The notes under the pieces: model-generated
What the model saw: only the letters and a program-made list of their open reading frames with translations
Databases searched by the model: none
What the model was told of the DNA's origin: nothing
Translations under genes and position numbers: made by a program
Source of the DNA: Mycobacterium simulans
Lineage (GTDB): Bacteria > Actinomycetota > Actinomycetes > Mycobacteriales > Mycobacteriaceae
Reading direction: 5' to 3'
NCBI RefSeq assembly: GCF_900232995.1
Contig: NZ_OCVX01000005.1
Span: 252,639-316,638, forward strand
Length of the DNA stretch: 64,000 nucleotides
Shown: one piece after another, positions 42,341 to 51,331 of the stretch
Numbering within the stretch: position 1 is the first letter of the stretch
How the letters are laid out: each line of letters opens with the position of its first letter

Positions 42341-42934
42341 TTATTGCAGTAGTGCTGCGGTCAGCAGCGCCGCCAGCACCGGAATTCGTTGCTGCTCGAT
42401 TTCCGGTTGTGGCAGCACCCCTTCCACTACGGCGGCGCCGTCGAACACGTTGGTCAGCAGTGCCACGATGACCGGAAATGTTTCCTCCGGAATGCTCTCG
42501 ACGCCGGGCAGCGCCCGGGCGGCATCGCAAATCCTTGCGGAGTACTGCCCAAGCTCGTGTTGCAAGGTGTCTTTGAGCTTGTCGTCGGTGCGCGCGGCGA
42601 TCATCAGCTCGTACAGCACGGCGTTGGCGGGTCCGCTGGTGATGTCCCGCAGTATGGCCAACGCCGCGTCCAGCGCCGGCCGGTCGGCCGGTATTTCGGC
42701 AACCCGCTTGGTGAACGTATCCAGTTGTCGACGCAACACTTCGGACGCCGTTGCCGCCATGAAGTCGCCCATCGTCTCGAAGTGGCGGAACAGCGCCCCC
42801 ACGGACACCCCTGCGCGCTTGGTGATCATGGCGGCCGATGCCCGGGCGTAACCCACCTCGATGATGGTGTCGATGCTGGCCTCGAGCAGCCGCCCGACGG
42901 TTTCCTCGCGGCGTTCCTGTTGGGTCCTGGCCAT
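42341..42934 (-). CDS. TetR-family regulator (Rv2912c type)
   Basis: This 197-residue protein has an N-terminal helix-turn-helix of TetR type (ARASAAMITKRAGVSVGALFRHFETMGDFMAA) and a variable helical ligand-binding domain. It starts one base after the stop of the amidohydrolase gene, so the two are likely co-transcribed and the regulator may control that operon. The ligand is unknown. Confidence 0.92.
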   Translation of the reverse strand: MARTQQERREETVGRLLEASIDTIIEVGYARASAAMITKRAGVSVGALFRHFETMGDFMAATASEVLRRQLDTFTKRVAEIPADRPALDAALAILRDITSGPANAVLYELMIAARTDDKLKDTLQHELGQYSARICDAARALPGVESIPEETFPVIVALLTNVFDGAAVVEGVLPQPEIEQQRIPVLAALLTAALLQ

Positions 42935-42935
42935 C

Positions 42936-44738
42936 TCAGGCTCCGACGCTCAGGGCCGCCTGCCGTTGCCGCTCCCCTGCCCGCAAGAACCGGCCCGACT
43001 TCACGGTCTGACCGTAACCCTCGCGGAATTGGCCTCCAGACTGGCCTCCGCGGAAGACCACGGCGCCGCCCACGCCGGTGGCGACCACGGTCGCATCGTT
43101 GCGATTGACCATGCGACGCAAACCGCCGTAGAACGACACCTCGTCCTCGTGGTAGCCGTCCACCGAGTCATCCAGGAACGCCGGATCGATCACCACGAAG
43201 TCCGCACGGTCACCCGTGCGCAAGGTACCGGCATTGATGCCAAACCATTCGGCCAATTCGCCGGTCAGGCGATACACCGCCCGCTCCAGGGGCATGAACG
43301 GCGTCCCGGCCAGCTGGGCGTCCCGCGTGCGCCTGAGCAGACGCAACCCGAAGTTGTAGAACGCCATGTTTCGCAGGTGCGCGCCGGCATCGGAGAAGCC
43401 CATGTGGACGCTCGGCTCGGCGGCGAGTTTGTTGAGCTGCTTGGGCCGGTGGTTGGCGACGGTGGTGGTCCACCGCACGTTGCGCTCCCCGTTCTCCACG
43501 AGCACATCCAGAAACGCGTCCAGCGGGTGCAGTCCGCGCTCGTCGGCGATCTTCCCAAAACTCTTGCCAATCAACGACTTATCGGGACATTCGACGATCA
43601 CCGCGTCATGGAAGTCGCGATGCCACAACGACGGTCCAAGTTTGATGCGGTCGAATTCACGCCGGAACTTCCGGCGGTAAGTCTCGTCGGCCAGTAACTC
43701 GTTGCGCTCCAACTGGTCTCGTAGATGTAGGGCCGCCGTTCCGGCGCCGAACTCTTCGAAGACCGGCAAATCGATTCCATCGGAATACAACTCGAATGGG
43801 ACGGGCAGGTGCTGGAACCGGATACTGGAGCCCAGCAGCTTGTTGAGCACGCGAGTGCCGAGCCCAAAGACGTACACCGCAAGCGGCATCGCCTTGGCAT
43901 CGGCCGAGACCAGCAGACTCATCCGAACGCCCTTGCGACGGTTGAGTATCCGGCTGCTGGTCAAGAAGAACATCAGCGCCGACATCGGGCTAGCCACGTC
44001 GGGCGCGCTCTGCAAAATCCGCCCGCGCTTGCGCAGCACCTTGATCAGCCTGCGCCGCTCGCGCCAGGTCGCGAAGGTGGACGGCAGCGCACGCGACCGA
44101 AAACGGTCGCCGTCGAGCTTGTCGATCGCCGAGTCCATCCCGGACATACCGAGCAGACCAGCATCGAGTGCCTCGTCGAGCAGCTTCGCCATCTTGTCCA
44201 CTTCGGCATCGGTGGGCCGGACGGTGGTGTCGGTGGCACGGTCGAGGCCAAGGACCGCAGCGCGCAGGTCCGAATGACCAAGCAGCGAGCTCACATTCGG
44301 CCCAAGGGGCAAGGCGTTGATCGCCTGGATGTACTCCGCGGCTGTCGACCACGTCTTGTGGCTTTCCAGGGCGCCGAAGACGAATTCGCGCGGCACCGCT
44401 TCCACTCGGCTGAAGAGGTCGGCGGCGTCTTCGGAATTGGAGTAGACCGTCGACAGCGAGCAGTTGCCCAGCAGCACCGTGGTGACCCCGTGGCGCACCG
44501 ACTCCCGCAGCCCCGGATCCAGCAGGATCTCGGCGTCGTAGTGGGTGTGTGCGTCGATGAAGCCGGGAACGACCCACTTCCCCGCCGCGTCGATCACCTC
44601 CGGGCAGCCGGCCTCGTCCAGCGGTGTCGCGGAAACCGTGGTAACCACGCCGTCGCGAATGCCCAGCGTGCGGGTGCGTGGTGCGCTGCCGGTGCCGTCG
44701 AACCACAGCCCGTCGCGAATGATCACGTCGTAAGTCAC
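42936..44738 (-). CDS. N-acyl-D-amino-acid deacylase-like amidohydrolase (Rv2913c type)
   Basis: The protein is 600 residues from GTG at 44738, preceded by GGAGGG at ideal spacing; the frame opens at 44777. Metal-dependent amidohydrolase: HTHYDAE near residue 63, further ligands in LLGHSDLR and MGFSDAGAHLRNM. The C-terminal beta-sandwich holds GDRADFVVIDP. The family includes D-aminoacylases and a cyclic-imide-like subgroup, and the actual substrate is uncertain. Confidence 0.9.
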   Translation of the reverse strand: MTYDVIIRDGLWFDGTGSAPRTRTLGIRDGVVTTVSATPLDEAGCPEVIDAAGKWVVPGFIDAHTHYDAEILLDPGLRESVRHGVTTVLLGNCSLSTVYSNSEDAADLFSRVEAVPREFVFGALESHKTWSTAAEYIQAINALPLGPNVSSLLGHSDLRAAVLGLDRATDTTVRPTDAEVDKMAKLLDEALDAGLLGMSGMDSAIDKLDGDRFRSRALPSTFATWRERRRLIKVLRKRGRILQSAPDVASPMSALMFFLTSSRILNRRKGVRMSLLVSADAKAMPLAVYVFGLGTRVLNKLLGSSIRFQHLPVPFELYSDGIDLPVFEEFGAGTAALHLRDQLERNELLADETYRRKFRREFDRIKLGPSLWHRDFHDAVIVECPDKSLIGKSFGKIADERGLHPLDAFLDVLVENGERNVRWTTTVANHRPKQLNKLAAEPSVHMGFSDAGAHLRNMAFYNFGLRLLRRTRDAQLAGTPFMPLERAVYRLTGELAEWFGINAGTLRTGDRADFVVIDPAFLDDSVDGYHEDEVSFYGGLRRMVNRNDATVVATGVGGAVVFRGGQSGGQFREGYGQTVKSGRFLRAGERQRQAALSVGA

Positions 44739-44847
44739 GGTTCCCTCCAGGTGGTCGAGTTGCAACGAAGCTAACATAGATAGTGATCACTCGCAATCTT
44801 TTATTTGGGTGCGCCGCTTCTCGACTGAAAGTGCTGGTCAAGTTCTA

Positions 44848-46614
44848 TCAGCGACCGGGGCCCGACGCCGTTGTGGACGGCGGTGTTGGATTGGCTGTGG
44901 AGGATTGCGATGGGTTAGCCGGGGACGGTGCGGGAACTTGCGCCGGGTCCGGCATGGCGACCGACGGCGGCACATCGCCGCTGCGGCTTGCCACCGACGG
45001 GATCCGGATGACGGCGAACTGTTGATTGCACTCATTGGTTTCCACGGTGACGACCATCTCACCGACGAGATCGCCCTCCGGTTGCGGACGCAGCGACAGT
45101 ACCTGCGTCGTGGTCTGAGTACTCGCCGCACCGTTGCGCCCGATGCAGGCGAACTGCACCGTTTCGGGCCGGGTCCGCCACTGGCCGTCGCCGAACTCCA
45201 TGACTAACGGACGAACCCCTGGTTTCGGCAGTGTGTGGTCATTGTCATCGAGCATTCTTGCCGCGGCGAGGCACCTCGTGGGCGTGCAGGACGACCGGAT
45301 TGCCCACCAGGTGTTCACGTCCGGCGGTTGCGGGGTCGGGGTGTAGTCAAACGTCTGTTTTGAACGTTCGACCTCGATGCGGTACGTACCGTCGAGTGGT
45401 ACCGGCGGGGTGCCCACGGCGGTGGTCGTGGGGGCGCTGGGCACGGCCGCTGCGCTTGTCGCGGGACTGCTCGCCTGCGTGGAGGTCGTGCTCGTCTCTC
45501 GCCCGATGGTGATGCCGACGGCGAACAGGCCAACGAGCAGCAACGCCGCTGCGACGCCGACGACGATCCGACGCGTATTAAGCCGCCTCGGCGCCGCGGA
45601 TTCCTTGGTCTCGGTGGAAAACTCGTCCAAGCGCCGGGCCAACGCCGCGGCTGCCGACTGCAGGATCGTGGCGCGCCGTTTCGGGGTCGCGGCCGGCGGT
45701 GGCGGGTCCGGGGCGCCTTGTTCTTTGGCGTGCGCGATCTCCGGCCAGTCGTAAGCCGGGTAGTCGACCACGTACACGGGCGCCGCGTCCTCAATGGTCG
45801 CGAGGGCGTCGGGACTGCGGTCACCGATCGCGATACCAGCTCGTTCGGCGAGCGCGGCGGCGAACTCGCGGCAGCTGCCGAAGCGGTCAGCGGGTTGGTT
45901 GGCAAGCGCTTTGGATAGCGCGCCGTCCAGGCGTGCCAGATCTGGGCGTAGAACGCTGAGCGGCGGCGGCGCGGCATCGGCACTATCGACCGGCGGTGCA
46001 CCGGTGAGCAGGTGCATCGTGGTGCTCGCCAACGCGTACTGGTCGGCGCGCCCGTCGCCTGGGGCACCCATCAGTTGTTCTGGTGCGGGGTAGGCGACCC
46101 CGCCGTCGGGGCCGCCCAGTTGGCGCCCAATCCCGAAGTCGGTCAACAGGATTCGGGGTTCACCTACGCCGGGATTTGTCAGTAGGATGTGGGCCGGCTT
46201 GACATCGCGATGGAGCAGTCCCCGCTGGTGCGCGTAATCGAGTGCTTCGGCCACCGCTGTGACGATGGAGAGCACCTCACCGACGGGCAAGACGGTCGGG
46301 AAACGGTTGGCCATGTGCTGCACGGCGTCGATGCCGTCGACGTAGTCCATGGCGATCCACAGCTGTCCGTCGAATTCGCCGCGCTCATGGACCTCCAAGA
46401 TGTTGGGGTGATAAAGGTTTGCGGCGATCGCTGTCTCCCGGTGGAATCGCCGACAGAATTCGTCGTCGGCCGACATCGCCAGCGGAAGAACCTTCAGCGC
46501 CTGCCAGCCCGGCGATCCCGGCTGCTGGACCAGGTAGACCTGGCCGGTCGCCGAGGAACCCAGCATCCGGACAACGGTGTAGCCGGCAAAGATCGCGCCG
46601 TTGGCCAACGCCAT
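44848..46614 (-). CDS. pknI: Serine/threonine protein kinase PknI
   Basis: PknI is a membrane-spanning eukaryotic-like kinase. The 588-residue protein has an N-terminal kinase domain (1-260) with a degenerate glycine loop (GSSATGQVYLV), catalytic Lys in ALKVLPL, HRDVKPAHILLTN and DFGIGRQLG. A juxtamembrane stretch follows, then one membrane helix (about 350-372, IVVGVAAALLLVGLFAVGITIG), a Ser/Thr/Pro linker, and a C-terminal extracytoplasmic domain of about 180 residues with four Cys. The HRD and DFG motifs are intact, so it should be active. Confidence 0.95.
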   Translation of the reverse strand: MALANGAIFAGYTVVRMLGSSATGQVYLVQQPGSPGWQALKVLPLAMSADDEFCRRFHRETAIAANLYHPNILEVHERGEFDGQLWIAMDYVDGIDAVQHMANRFPTVLPVGEVLSIVTAVAEALDYAHQRGLLHRDVKPAHILLTNPGVGEPRILLTDFGIGRQLGGPDGGVAYPAPEQLMGAPGDGRADQYALASTTMHLLTGAPPVDSADAAPPPLSVLRPDLARLDGALSKALANQPADRFGSCREFAAALAERAGIAIGDRSPDALATIEDAAPVYVVDYPAYDWPEIAHAKEQGAPDPPPPAATPKRRATILQSAAAALARRLDEFSTETKESAAPRRLNTRRIVVGVAAALLLVGLFAVGITIGRETSTTSTQASSPATSAAAVPSAPTTTAVGTPPVPLDGTYRIEVERSKQTFDYTPTPQPPDVNTWWAIRSSCTPTRCLAAARMLDDNDHTLPKPGVRPLVMEFGDGQWRTRPETVQFACIGRNGAASTQTTTQVLSLRPQPEGDLVGEMVVTVETNECNQQFAVIRIPSVASRSGDVPPSVAMPDPAQVPAPSPANPSQSSTANPTPPSTTASGPGR

Positions 46615-46657
46615 TCCGCGATCGTAACCGCGTTGGCGGCACCCCGCGCGGCAGGCT

Positions 46658-46797
46658 AGATGCGCAGCGACCCGCTGCGGGGACTAGATGCGCAGCGACC
46701 CGCTGCGCCCGGCTTCGCCGCGCTTGCGATCGCGGCGGGCTTGATGCGCAGCGACCCGCCGCGCCCGGCTTCGCCGCGCTTGCGATCGCTGCGGGGA
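46658..46797. repeat. GC-rich repeats between pknI and the amidohydrolase
   Basis: One short (46658-46685) and two longer units (about 46686-46741 and 46742-46797) share TGATGCGCAGCGACCCGC or its variant, and GGCTTCGCCGCGCTTGCGAT. The longer units match the copies in the dxr tail and upstream of fpg. They fill almost the whole gap and end at the stop of the next gene. Confidence 0.85.
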
Positions 46798-47871
46798 CTA
46801 GATCCGAAACACCTTGCCGCGCAGGATCACGAGATCGGGCTGATTCAGCACACCGGGCCCCTGCCGCGGATCCGCGGAGTAGCACAAGAGACCAGCCGGG
46901 GCCCCATCGTCCAAGCCGGGCCGGCCCAGCCAGCGCCGGGCATCCCAGCACGCCGCCCCCAGCGCCTCGGTGGGACTCATGCCGATGCTCTTGAGGGCCT
47001 CAACCTCGTCGGCGATCCGCCCGTGTTTGATCGTGCCGCCGGCATCGGTGCCGGCGTAGACCGGCACCCCCGCCTCCCGCGCCGCGGCGATCCGTCGATA
47101 GCTGCGGGAATAGAGGTCGCGCATGTGGGCCGCGTAGGTCGGATAGCGCCCCGCGGCGTCGGCAATGCCCGGGAAGTTCTCGAGATTGATCAGCGTGGGG
47201 ACCAACGCGGTGCCGTGGTCGAGCATCAGGGCGATGGTCTCGTCGGTGAGCCCGGTGCCGTGCTCGATGCAGTCGATCCCAGCGGTAATCAGTCCGGGTA
47301 GCGCGTCCTCACTGAAGACGTGTGCGGTGACGCGTGCCCCGTGGGAGTGTGCGGCATCGATCGCGGCTTTGAGGACGTCGTCGGACCACAGTGGGGCGAG
47401 ATCACCGATCTCGCGGTCGATCCAGTCGCCGACCAGTTTGACCCAGCCGTCGCCGCGCCGCGCCTGCTGGGCCACGGCGGCCGGCAGCTGAGATTCGTCC
47501 TCGATCTCGACCGCAAAACCGGCGATATAGCGCTTGGGTCTGGCCAGATGCCTCCCGGCCCGGATGATGCGCGGCAGGTCTTCATGATCGTCGAGGCTGC
47601 GGGTATCCGTGGGTGAGCCACAGTCACGCAACAGCAGGGCGCCGACGTCGCGTTCGGTCTGGGCCTGAGCGATCGCCTCGTCAAGTTCGATGGCGCCATG
47701 CTGACCTAACCCGACGTGACAGTGGGCGTCCACCAATCCGGGCAGGATCCAGCCGCCGTCAAAGACGGTGTCTGCGCCGGCCACCGGCTCCGCGCTGATA
47801 CGGCCGTCGACCGCCCACAGTTCGATCGCCGTCTCGTCGGGAAGCCCCCGACCTCGCACGTGCAGGCGCAC
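46798..47871 (-). CDS. Amidohydrolase family protein (Rv2915c type)
   Basis: This 357-residue metal-dependent hydrolase of the imidazolonepropionase/dihydroorotase-like superfamily has the HxH pair in LVDAHCHVGLGQ, a Lys in WVKLVGDW (possible carboxylated metal ligand), ARVTAHVFSED, and CIEHGTGL. A final Asp lies in YAGTDAGGTI. The substrate is unknown. It is 7 bp downstream of ffh. Confidence 0.9.
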   Translation of the reverse strand: MRLHVRGRGLPDETAIELWAVDGRISAEPVAGADTVFDGGWILPGLVDAHCHVGLGQHGAIELDEAIAQAQTERDVGALLLRDCGSPTDTRSLDDHEDLPRIIRAGRHLARPKRYIAGFAVEIEDESQLPAAVAQQARRGDGWVKLVGDWIDREIGDLAPLWSDDVLKAAIDAAHSHGARVTAHVFSEDALPGLITAGIDCIEHGTGLTDETIALMLDHGTALVPTLINLENFPGIADAAGRYPTYAAHMRDLYSRSYRRIAAAREAGVPVYAGTDAGGTIKHGRIADEVEALKSIGMSPTEALGAACWDARRWLGRPGLDDGAPAGLLCYSADPRQGPGVLNQPDLVILRGKVFRI

Positions 47872-47878
47872 GGCCCGG

Positions 47879-49474
47879 CTAATTGTTGCCCGGGAACTTC
47901 AGCTTGGACAGATCGAAGTCGGCCAACCCGGGCGGCAGCTCGTCGAGCCCTTCGGGCATCTGCGACAGATCGGGGAACCCCCCGGGTAGGCCGGCCATGC
48001 CCGGTATGCCGGCCATACCCGGCCCGAATGGGCTCTTGGCCTTGGGCGGCGTCGGACCCCGCCCGCCCTTCTTGCCCTTCTTGCCGGCTTTTCCTTTGGC
48101 TCCCTTGGACTTTCGTGTCGCAGATTTGCGTCCCAGGCCCGGTATTCCCATGCCGCCGAGCATGGACGACATCATCTTTCGGGCTTCGAAGAAGCGGTCG
48201 ACCAGCTGGTTGACCTCGGACACCGTCACACCCGAGCCGTTGGCGATACGCAACCGCCGGGACGCGTTGATGATCTTGGGGTCGGCCCGCTCTTCGGGCG
48301 TCATCCCGCGGATGATGGCTTGGATCCGGTCGAGTTGTTTGTCATCGACCTCGGCCAGCGCCTCCTTCATCTGCCCCGCACCGGGCAGCATGCCCAGCAG
48401 GTTGCCGATCGGCCCCATTTTGCGCACCGCGAGCATCTGCTCGAGGAAATCTTCCAGGGTCAGCTCGCCGGCACCGATCTTGGCCGCGGCTTCTTCGGCC
48501 CGCTGAGCGTCGAAGACCTGCTCGGCCTGTTCGATCAGGCTCAGCACATCGCCCATGCCCAGGATGCGGCTGGACATCCGGTCCGGGTGGAAGACGTCGA
48601 AGTCCTCCAGCTTCTCCCCGGTGGAGGCGAAGAGGATGGGAACACCGGTCACCTCACGGACCGACAATGCGGCACCACCACGGGCGTCACCGTCGAGCTT
48701 GGTCAGGACCACACCGGTGAATCCGACGCCCTCACCGAACGCCTGAGCGGTGGCGACGGCATCCTGGCCGATCATCGCGTCCAGGACGAACAGCACCTCA
48801 TCGGGATTGACCGCATCGCGGATGGCGGCTGCCTGGGCCATCAGCTCTTCGTCGATACCCAGCCGTCCGGCGGTGTCGACGATGACCACGTCGAAGTGTT
48901 TGGCCCGAGCTTCGGCGAGCCCCGCCGCGGCGACGGCTACCGGGTCACCGGCAGGCCCGGTATCCGGGCCAGAAGGCGGAGCGCCGGGATGCGGTGCGAA
49001 CACCGGAACCCCGGCACGCTCGCCAACGATTTGCAGCTGGTTAACCGCGGCCGGGCGCTGCAGGTCGCAGGCCACCAGCAGCGGTGTGTGCCCCTGGCCT
49101 TTGAGCCGTGCCGCCAATTTGCCGGCCAGCGTCGTCTTACCGGAGCCCTGCAGGCCGGCAAGCATCACCACGGTCGGCGGTGTCTTCGCGAACGTCAGCT
49201 CGCGGGTCTGGCCGCCGAGGATGCCGATGAGTTCTTCGTTGACGATCTTGACGACCTGTTGCGCCGGGTTGAGGGCGCCGGACACCTCGGCGCCCCGGGC
49301 GCGTTCCTTGATCCGGTGAACGAACGCACGAACCACCGGCAGCGAAACATCGGCTTCCAGCAGCGCCAGCCGGATTTCGCGGGTGGTGGCATCGATATCG
49401 GCGTCGGTAAGTCGGCCTTTGCCGCGCAGCCCCTGAAGGGCAGCGGTCAACCGGTCGGACAGCGATTCAAACAC
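47879..49474 (-). CDS. ffh: Signal recognition particle protein Ffh
   Basis: Ffh binds the SRP RNA and signal sequences and docks with FtsY. The protein is 531 residues from GTG at 49474 (VFESLSDRLTAAL). The N domain is followed by the GTPase G domain: GLQGSGKTTLAGKLA, DTAGRLGIDEELM, TKLDGDARGG. The Met-rich M domain includes MMSSMLGGMGIPG, and a basic Lys-rich stretch is followed by a Gly/Pro/Met-rich tail. The upstream extension of the frame to 49579 is unsupported. Confidence 0.97.
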   Translation of the reverse strand: MFESLSDRLTAALQGLRGKGRLTDADIDATTREIRLALLEADVSLPVVRAFVHRIKERARGAEVSGALNPAQQVVKIVNEELIGILGGQTRELTFAKTPPTVVMLAGLQGSGKTTLAGKLAARLKGQGHTPLLVACDLQRPAAVNQLQIVGERAGVPVFAPHPGAPPSGPDTGPAGDPVAVAAAGLAEARAKHFDVVIVDTAGRLGIDEELMAQAAAIRDAVNPDEVLFVLDAMIGQDAVATAQAFGEGVGFTGVVLTKLDGDARGGAALSVREVTGVPILFASTGEKLEDFDVFHPDRMSSRILGMGDVLSLIEQAEQVFDAQRAEEAAAKIGAGELTLEDFLEQMLAVRKMGPIGNLLGMLPGAGQMKEALAEVDDKQLDRIQAIIRGMTPEERADPKIINASRRLRIANGSGVTVSEVNQLVDRFFEARKMMSSMLGGMGIPGLGRKSATRKSKGAKGKAGKKGKKGGRGPTPPKAKSPFGPGMAGIPGMAGLPGGFPDLSQMPEGLDELPPGLADFDLSKLKFPGNN

Positions 49475-49558
49475 GCCCGCCAGCCTAATGGTGTACGGGT
49501 GCAGCGCGACACTCACACTGCGGCGACGACACGCCGACACACATCGCCCTGGGTTGAG

Positions 49559-49590
49559 TTTCGGCGAATCATGTCGCAACTACGCCGAAA
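49559..49590. promoter_or_regulatory. Inverted repeat upstream of the helicase gene
   Basis: TTTCGGCG (49559-49566) and CGCCGAAA (49583-49590) form a perfect 8-bp inverted repeat with a 16-bp spacer in the divergent promoter region between ffh and the helicase gene. The spacing suits a dimeric repressor. No regulator is assigned. Confidence 0.45.
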
Positions 49591-49651
49591 TGCGTTGCCA
49601 TGCTACATTTCACAGCCGCACTCACGGTCGGGCAGCTACGGGGGGGATCTG

Positions 49652-51331
49652 TTGTCGATGCAGCTCCGCGGCTGGCAGCGCCGGGCATTAGTCAAGTACC
49701 TCGGCACCCAACCGCGGGACTTCCTGGCCGTGGCGACTCCCGGCTCGGGGAAAACGGCATTCGCCCTGCGCGTCGCGGCCGAACTGCTGGGCCATCGCGC
49801 CGTCGACCAGATCACGGTCGTCGTGCCGACCGAGCACCTCAAGATCCAGTGGGCGCAGGCGGCCGGACGTCATGGCCTTTCGCTTGACCCGAGGTTTTCC
49901 AACTCCAATCCCCAGACCTCGCCGGAGTACCACGGCGTCGTCGTCACCTATGCCCAGGTCGCTGCGCATCCGACGCTGCACCGGGTGCGCACCGAGCAAC
50001 GCAAGACCTTGGTCGTCTTCGACGAGATCCACCACGGAGGTGACGCAAAAACCTGGGGCGACGCCATCCGGGAAGCATTCACCGACGCCACCCGCCGACT
50101 TGCGTTGACGGGCACGCCATTTCGCAGCGACGACAGCCCCATCCCCTTCGTCACCTACGAGCCCGACGCTGACGGGGTGCCGCGGTCGCAGGCCGATCAC
50201 ACCTACGGCTACGCCGAAGCGCTGGCCGACGGTGTGGTCCGGCCGGTGGTGTTCCTCGCCTACTCGGGGCAGGCGCGCTGGCGGGACAGCGCCGGCGAAG
50301 AGCACGAGGCGCGCCTGGGCGAGCCGCTGTCCGCCGAACAGACCGCGCGAGCGTGGCGCACCGCACTGGACCCCGCCGGGGAGTGGATGCCGGCGGTGAT
50401 CACCGCCGCCGACCAGCGGCTACGCCAACTGCGTACGCACGTGCCCGACGCCGGCGGCATGATCATCGCCTCCGACCGGACCGCGGCACGCGCATACGCC
50501 GCCTTGCTAAAGAAGCTGACCTCCGAAACCCCGACCGTGGTGCTCTCTGACGACCCGGGGTCATCGGCCCGCATCACCGAATTCGCCGCGAGTACCGGCC
50601 GGTGGCTGGTGGCGGTGCGCATGGTGTCCGAAGGCGTCGACGTGCCCCGGCTGGCGGTTGGGATCTACGCCACCAGCGCCTCGACGCCGCTGTTCTTTGC
50701 ACAAGCCATCGGCCGGTTCGTCAGGTCACGCCGCCCAGGCGAAACGGCGAGCATCTTCCTGCCGTCGGTACCCAATCTTTTGCAGCTGGCCAGTGAGCTG
50801 GAGGCCCAGCGCAACCATGTGCTCGGCAAACCGGATCGGGAATCGATGGATGATCCCCTCGACGGCGATCCTGCCACGAGAACGCAAACCGAGCAGGACG
50901 ATGTGGAGAAGGGCTTCACCGCACTGGGAGCCGACGCCGAACTGGATCAAGTCATCTTCGATGGATCCTCGTTCGGCACCGCCGCACCCGCTGGAAGCGA
51001 GGAAGAGGCCGACTACCTCGGCATCCCCGGGTTGCTCGACGCCGAGCAGATGCGCGCCCTGCTGCACCGACGCCAGGACGAGCAACTCCAGAAGCGCGCG
51101 GCGGCCGGCCAGGCAGCACCGGCACAGCTAACCACCCACGGTCAGCTCCGCGAGCTGCGCCGCGAACTCAACACGCTGGTCTCGATAGCCCACCACCGCA
51201 CCGGCAAACCACACGGATGGATCCATAACGAACTGCGCCGGCGATGCGGCGGCCCCCCGATCGCCGCGGCAACCCGGGACCAGCTCAAAGCACGCATCGA
51301 TGCCGTGCGGCAGCTCAACGCGGAGACTTAA
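49652..51331 (+). CDS. DEAD/DEAH-type helicase (Rv2917 type)
   Basis: This superfamily-2 helicase is about 559 residues from TTG at 49652, after a G-rich GGGGGGAT. ATG 49658 and ATG 49571 are alternatives, and the frame runs open far upstream across ffh as a shadow. Motifs: Q/W region LRGWQRRALVKYL, Walker A ATPGSGKTAFAL, DEIHH (motif II), LTGTPFR (III). The second RecA domain carries VRMVSEGVDVPRL and QAIGRFVRSRR. A C-terminal region from about 400 is charged and unassigned. Its stop overlaps the convergent glnD stop by four bases (TTAA). Confidence 0.85.
   Translation: MSMQLRGWQRRALVKYLGTQPRDFLAVATPGSGKTAFALRVAAELLGHRAVDQITVVVPTEHLKIQWAQAAGRHGLSLDPRFSNSNPQTSPEYHGVVVTYAQVAAHPTLHRVRTEQRKTLVVFDEIHHGGDAKTWGDAIREAFTDATRRLALTGTPFRSDDSPIPFVTYEPDADGVPRSQADHTYGYAEALADGVVRPVVFLAYSGQARWRDSAGEEHEARLGEPLSAEQTARAWRTALDPAGEWMPAVITAADQRLRQLRTHVPDAGGMIIASDRTAARAYAALLKKLTSETPTVVLSDDPGSSARITEFAASTGRWLVAVRMVSEGVDVPRLAVGIYATSASTPLFFAQAIGRFVRSRRPGETASIFLPSVPNLLQLASELEAQRNHVLGKPDRESMDDPLDGDPATRTQTEQDDVEKGFTALGADAELDQVIFDGSSFGTAAPAGSEEEADYLGIPGLLDAEQMRALLHRRQDEQLQKRAAAGQAAPAQLTTHGQLRELRRELNTLVSIAHHRTGKPHGWIHNELRRRCGGPPIAAATRDQLKARIDAVRQLNAET

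Noticed and set aside
48320..49651. Long upstream extension of the helicase reading frame, making a 1003-residue protein
   Set aside because: The extension lies antisense to ffh over its whole length and shows no family similarity; conserved helicase sequence begins near 49652.
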